DNA of 15,266 nucleotides from NCBI GenBank assembly GCA_965369445.1, contig CBDUQU010000068.1, forward strand, positions 1 to 15,266, in the 5' to 3' direction. Made by a program: the position numbers and the translations under genes. Every line of letters begins with the position of its first letter. The stretch's first letter is position 1. Below the pieces are notes generated by a model. It saw nothing but the letters and a program-made list of their open reading frames with translations. It ran no database searches and was not told the origin of the DNA. Origin of the DNA: SM23-73-3 sp965369445. Its GTDB lineage: Bacteria; Zixibacteria; MSB-5A5; SM1-73. Below, piece by piece: positions 11,860-15,266 of this stretch.

Positions 11860-14475
11860 ATGAAGCGCAATGTGATGGTTCTCGTTCTGATTGCGGTCCT
11901 GGTTTTTGGCCTAGCAAACCTTTCTTGGGCGCAATGCCCCGAGGCCCCCAATGACCTTGGGGAGTGCGATACTTTGCACGTAGTCCCGTTGGATACTGTG
12001 CCCGGATACGAATTTCCGCGTCCTGTTCACGTTTCATTTTTGGTCACCCACGATTCAAATACTTTTTATAACGAGTGGGAAGGCATGTGGATGCAAGACT
12101 CGATCAGTGGGTTTGTCGTCCCGCTTACGTGGGGATCCTCAAATCCAGTCGCCGCGTGTCAATTACTACCAGACTCCAACACCGCTGACCTGTTCGGTGC
12201 GGGTTTCGGAGGCAGCGTGTTCCGTGATTTTGGTGGGTTGGAAAACCGCATGCGGGACATGTACGAAATGGGCGGAGGGCAAGAATGGGATTTCCGAATC
12301 ATCGATGTTGAATATTCCTATTTCAGAATGTCTCTTATTCCGACCGGTGAACCGGACCAGGGATGGTGGGAAGGGCAGCGGACTCTTCTAGCGACCTTAA
12401 CCTTCATGGTAGACGACACCACGACCATATGTATAGACAGCACCTTCTGGCCGCCGACTTCCCGCTTAAGGTTCGCTCGGCCAGATGCACACGCCTACAT
12501 CCCAAGACATAATATGCCGGTGTGTTTTGAAGTCAGCTACCCTCCCTTCGAAGCTGATTTTACTGTTGATAAAGACAGTGGTCACGTGCCACTACAGGTT
12601 CAGTTCACGGACATGTCCGTGGGCAACCCCGTAGCTTGGGTTTGGGATTTTGGAGATGGAGACTTCAGCTTGGATCAAAACCCCCTCCATACTTATTATG
12701 GTACAGGTTACTTCGATGTGAGGCTGACAGTGTGGGATGGGCGCGTCGATTCAATCCTCAAGGAGGACTATATTTATGTTCAGGAAGACGCCGGGTGGGC
12801 GCACATTTCGGGCCCTGATGGGATCGCGGTAAACGAAACCTTGTCATTATACATAGGCGCGGCCAATCTGAGCGGAGCAGCGGCTGACCAGTGTACCTTA
12901 CGCGTAGGCATCGCTCGAGACCTACAATACGTCGGCTCCCACCCCCCTGGAACTCTTGTTGATACCACAGTCATATGGGACTTCGGGGCTATTCCAGGCG
13001 AATGGGGCACGCAGATAAAACTCGACATAACTTATCCAGAAGAATCTCCCATGTATCTTGATTCGGCTAAAATGCCTCCTGCCGCGGTGGCCTTGTACCT
13101 TGCCATAAGATGGGCCGATCAATTACACATAATCTATAAACAAGTAAAATTCCTAGAGCGTCTTATGAACTGGAAAGATATTTTGCCCGTTGAAACCGCG
13201 AGACCGCAGTGGGGTCCAGGCGACAACTGGTGTGCTCCGGGACTTTTGAACATAGGTCGGGGGTGGCTTGAGCCTGCCCCAGTTCGAGTTATCTCGCACT
13301 TCTTGTATAAGTCGATATGCGTAGAGGATTATCAGGTTAATTGTTTTGACCCGTGCAGCGTTGCGCCCCATCCACTGGGATTCACCGTTTTGTGGGATAT
13401 CCCTCAAATTCAAATAGGCAGTTGGAACAGTCATCAACTGGCCGATATACATATCAATGTCCCTCCCGATCAAGCGCAAGCATGTCAGCATACGTTAATT
13501 TGGCACACTATGTACGCTTTTTCCCCAGATGAGGGGTTGCTTCGTAGAGGGAATAATCTCCAAGTGTTCGAACACGAACTGCTGTTTCCTTATGATCCAA
13601 ATCAGATGGTTGTCTATCCGCAACGCTTTACCAAGCCAGGCACCTGGCTGAACTATTATGTTCACTTTGAAAACGAGGGAGCCGCGCCGGCGGAAAGTGT
13701 CCGCATTGTTTCTGTGGTTGACACAAACTTGAACGATGCTAATTTAATGTTCCTGGACACCACCGTCCGATACGACGCCTATGACAGAGAACTGGTTTGG
13801 GATTTTCCCCATATGAATTTACAGCCGGATAGTTCTGGTTATGTGTCCTACTGGATTATGGCGAAAGATACAATTCTGTCTGGAACAGAAATCAAGGGCA
13901 ATGCCATGATTTACTTTGACATCATGCCGGGTGTCCCCTGTTCGGTTTCACTTACCGTGGACGATATCGTTCCCATTTCGCAAGTAGATTCTGTAGTCCA
14001 GGTTGGAGTGCCGGATACCTTCGAGGTATATTGGTCAGGAGAGGATCCGGCTCCAGGCTCATCAAGAATACTGATCTATTCGCTTTACTTCTCAATGGAT
14101 GGTGGTCCCGATTCTCTGTGGTTTGCAGATACATCCTGGTTTGAAGATGACACATTGGAAACTTCGGCTGTTTTCATTGGTGAACCAGGTCACTACTATT
14201 GCTTCTACTCGATTGCCCAGGACCGTGTCGGGTGGGCAGAGGAGCCGCCCGGCGTGCCGGATGCCTGCATTCCCTTCCTGCGCGGCGATGCCAACGCCGA
14301 TTGGCTAATTGATATCGCGGATGTCGTGTTTCTCATAAACTATCTCTACAGGAATGGCGAAGCCCCGAACCCCATAGAACGTGGGGACGCCAATTGTGAC
14401 GGTGAGGTGACGATTGGCGATATTGTGTTCCTAATCAACTACTTGTACAGAAATGGGCCGCCGCCACCCTGTTAA
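11860..14475 (+). CDS. Secreted PKD-domain protein with C-terminal dockerin-like repeats
   Basis: The 871-residue exported protein has a signal peptide with likely cleavage after AWA (residue 24). An N-terminal beta-rich region (about 35-225), which may be cohesin-like, is followed by a clear PKD domain (230-308) with WDFGDGDFS and HTY. Further beta-rich regions follow, one of which (about 580-705, YYVHFENEGAAPAESVRIV) resembles DUF11-type repeats. Residues 808-871 form a dockerin-like pair: DANADWLIDIAD then FLINYLYRNG, and DANCDGEVTIGD then FLINYLYRNG. Repeat one has Trp where the EF-type loop normally has Gly. The chain ends in PPPPC. No enzyme motif is seen; a cell-surface or matrix role is inferred. 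GGAGGA at 11848-11853 supports the ATG, and a strong terminator follows. Confidence 0.85.
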   Translation: MKRNVMVLVLIAVLVFGLANLSWAQCPEAPNDLGECDTLHVVPLDTVPGYEFPRPVHVSFLVTHDSNTFYNEWEGMWMQDSISGFVVPLTWGSSNPVAACQLLPDSNTADLFGAGFGGSVFRDFGGLENRMRDMYEMGGGQEWDFRIIDVEYSYFRMSLIPTGEPDQGWWEGQRTLLATLTFMVDDTTTICIDSTFWPPTSRLRFARPDAHAYIPRHNMPVCFEVSYPPFEADFTVDKDSGHVPLQVQFTDMSVGNPVAWVWDFGDGDFSLDQNPLHTYYGTGYFDVRLTVWDGRVDSILKEDYIYVQEDAGWAHISGPDGIAVNETLSLYIGAANLSGAAADQCTLRVGIARDLQYVGSHPPGTLVDTTVIWDFGAIPGEWGTQIKLDITYPEESPMYLDSAKMPPAAVALYLAIRWADQLHIIYKQVKFLERLMNWKDILPVETARPQWGPGDNWCAPGLLNIGRGWLEPAPVRVISHFLYKSICVEDYQVNCFDPCSVAPHPLGFTVLWDIPQIQIGSWNSHQLADIHINVPPDQAQACQHTLIWHTMYAFSPDEGLLRRGNNLQVFEHELLFPYDPNQMVVYPQRFTKPGTWLNYYVHFENEGAAPAESVRIVSVVDTNLNDANLMFLDTTVRYDAYDRELVWDFPHMNLQPDSSGYVSYWIMAKDTILSGTEIKGNAMIYFDIMPGVPCSVSLTVDDIVPISQVDSVVQVGVPDTFEVYWSGEDPAPGSSRILIYSLYFSMDGGPDSLWFADTSWFEDDTLETSAVFIGEPGHYYCFYSIAQDRVGWAEEPPGVPDACIPFLRGDANADWLIDIADVVFLINYLYRNGEAPNPIERGDANCDGEVTIGDIVFLINYLYRNGPPPPC

Positions 14476-14499
14476 CGTTCTGTCCGTCCCATCGACTCC

Positions 14500-14539
14500 A
14501 GACCCCGATCTCGGTTTATTGAGGTTGGGGTCTCTTTTT
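14500..14539 (+). terminator. Rho-independent terminator after the PKD/dockerin gene
   Basis: AGACCCCGATCTC (14500-14512) pairs with GAGGTTGGGGTCT (14521-14533) as a 13-base stem with two G-U pairs and the loop GGTTTATT. CTTTTTC follows at once. It lies 25 bases past the stop codon. Confidence 0.88.
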
Positions 14540-14548
14540 CGAAACTTG

Positions 14549-14577
14549 TTGACTTGGATAGTCTTGCTTTTTATTAT
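14549..14577 (+). promoter_or_regulatory. Sigma-70-type promoter for the site-2 protease gene
   Basis: TTGACT (14549-14554), a 17-base spacer and TATTAT (14572-14577) give five of six matches at both boxes. Transcription would start near 14584, leaving a leader of about 35 bases before the TTG start at 14619. Confidence 0.65.
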
Positions 14578-14618
14578 TCTAAACGTAGTAATCATGTGAA
14601 CTAAAGAGGTAACCGATC

Positions 14619-15266
14619 TTGGATACAATACTCAGTCTTCTGATAATCGCGCCGCCCATTCTTTTCGCCTTGACCGTACACGAGTATGCTCACGGGTGGA
14701 TGGCGTTAAGATTCGGTGACCCCACCGCACGGGATGCGGGAAGGCTGACCTTGAATCCGCTTTCCCATCTCGACCCCATCGGTACCCTGATGCTTTTTAT
14801 CGTACACCTGGGGTGGGCCAAGCCGGTGCCGGTCAATCCTTATAATTTTCGCAACCCTAAGAAGGACATGATGTGGGTCTCCCTGGCTGGTCCGGGAGCG
14901 AACTTCCTGACTGCCTTTGCATGCGGTCTGCTCCTGCGAGTAATAAGTCCTCTGTCGGGGAACCTTCAGTTGGCTTCGTCTGCATTCAGCATCCTGGTCA
15001 TGATGATTGTGTATGGTTTGATGATAAACCTGGTTCTGTGCTTCTTCAATTTGATTCCTCTGCCACCACTGGATGGCTCCAAAATCTTGATGGGGCTTTT
15101 GCCGCCTGAATACGAACATCACATACTTAAGTTGGAGAGGTTCGGTCCGTTTTTGCTTATCGGCATTATCATGATTGGCCGCATGGCGCACATACCGATA
15201 CTCTGGGGAATTCTTAGTCCATTCGTAAGTTTCTTCTCCTATGTCTTTGCCGGTGCGGATCTTTCC
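14619..15266 (+). CDS. Site-2 protease family membrane metalloprotease (M50), 3' end beyond the window
   Basis: The frame from TTG 14619 is open to the last base (216 codons, no stop), so the gene continues past the window. AAGAGG at 14604-14609 precedes the TTG. An N-terminal membrane helix carries HEYAHG (residues 25-30), the HExxH zinc site of M50 peptidases. Further on, RLTLNPLSHLDPIGT and FNLIPLPPLDG (the NxxPxxxLDG motif with the third zinc ligand) complete the site. The small hydrophobic architecture without a PDZ domain matches the compact YwhC/FPG-like group rather than RseP. The first in-frame ATG lies after HEYAH and would remove the active site, so the TTG start is required. Substrate is unknown. 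Confidence 0.9.
   Translation, partial: MDTILSLLIIAPPILFALTVHEYAHGWMALRFGDPTARDAGRLTLNPLSHLDPIGTLMLFIVHLGWAKPVPVNPYNFRNPKKDMMWVSLAGPGANFLTAFACGLLLRVISPLSGNLQLASSAFSILVMMIVYGLMINLVLCFFNLIPLPPLDGSKILMGLLPPEYEHHILKLERFGPFLLIGIIMIGRMAHIPILWGILSPFVSFFSYVFAGADLS

Overview
This is a bacterial window with about fourteen protein genes, all on the + strand, mid-range base composition and no RNA genes or mobile elements that I can see. The lineage can only be inferred. Two-subunit glycine dehydrogenase, a stand-alone C-terminal-type MetE, a lipoprotein thioredoxin/TPR protein, and a large secreted PKD protein ending in a dockerin-like double repeat (DxNxDG, then FLINYLYRNG) together resemble genomes of the FCB superphylum and nearby candidate phyla, Zixibacteria-like. 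This rests on style of gene content, not on a marker gene, and is a low-confidence guess.

Region 1 (1-4430) is one-carbon and small-molecule metabolism. It holds an exported thioredoxin/TPR lipoprotein, gcvPB, a core-MetE-like methyltransferase with a complete zinc site, a thiamine-binding MTH1187-family protein, and cutA. The last two overlap by ATGA. Region 2 (4431-6885) holds a PPC/DUF296 protein, a SAM hydroxide adenosyltransferase (DUF62), dCMP deaminase and nrdR. The last three form a tightly overlapping nucleotide/SAM set. A promoter-like sequence occurs in two closely similar copies, one before the PPC gene and one before the DUF62 gene.

Region 3 (6886-10850) has tatC, then an exported 654-residue protein whose C-terminal half is twelve copies of a 26-27-residue glycine/aspartate repeat (L-x-D-x-S-G-x-D-x-Y), then an exported HEAT-repeat protein. 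I do not recognise the repeat protein as a named family. It and its HEAT neighbour are the best candidate here for an undescribed envelope module. Region 4 (10850-15266) has an alkyladenine DNA glycosylase, a 373-base regulatory-looking gap with a promoter and several dyads, the PKD/dockerin secreted protein with a strong terminator, and a TTG-started site-2 protease gene that runs off the right edge behind a near-consensus promoter.

The intergenic regions carry a family of short palindromes. Their stems differ from copy to copy but stay complementary around a TTCA/TGAA (or TTTA) loop, and three of them also carry a fixed CTGGAGTGT flank. They lie in the gaps before gcvPB, between nrdR and tatC, and after the HEAT gene, and none lies inside a gene.
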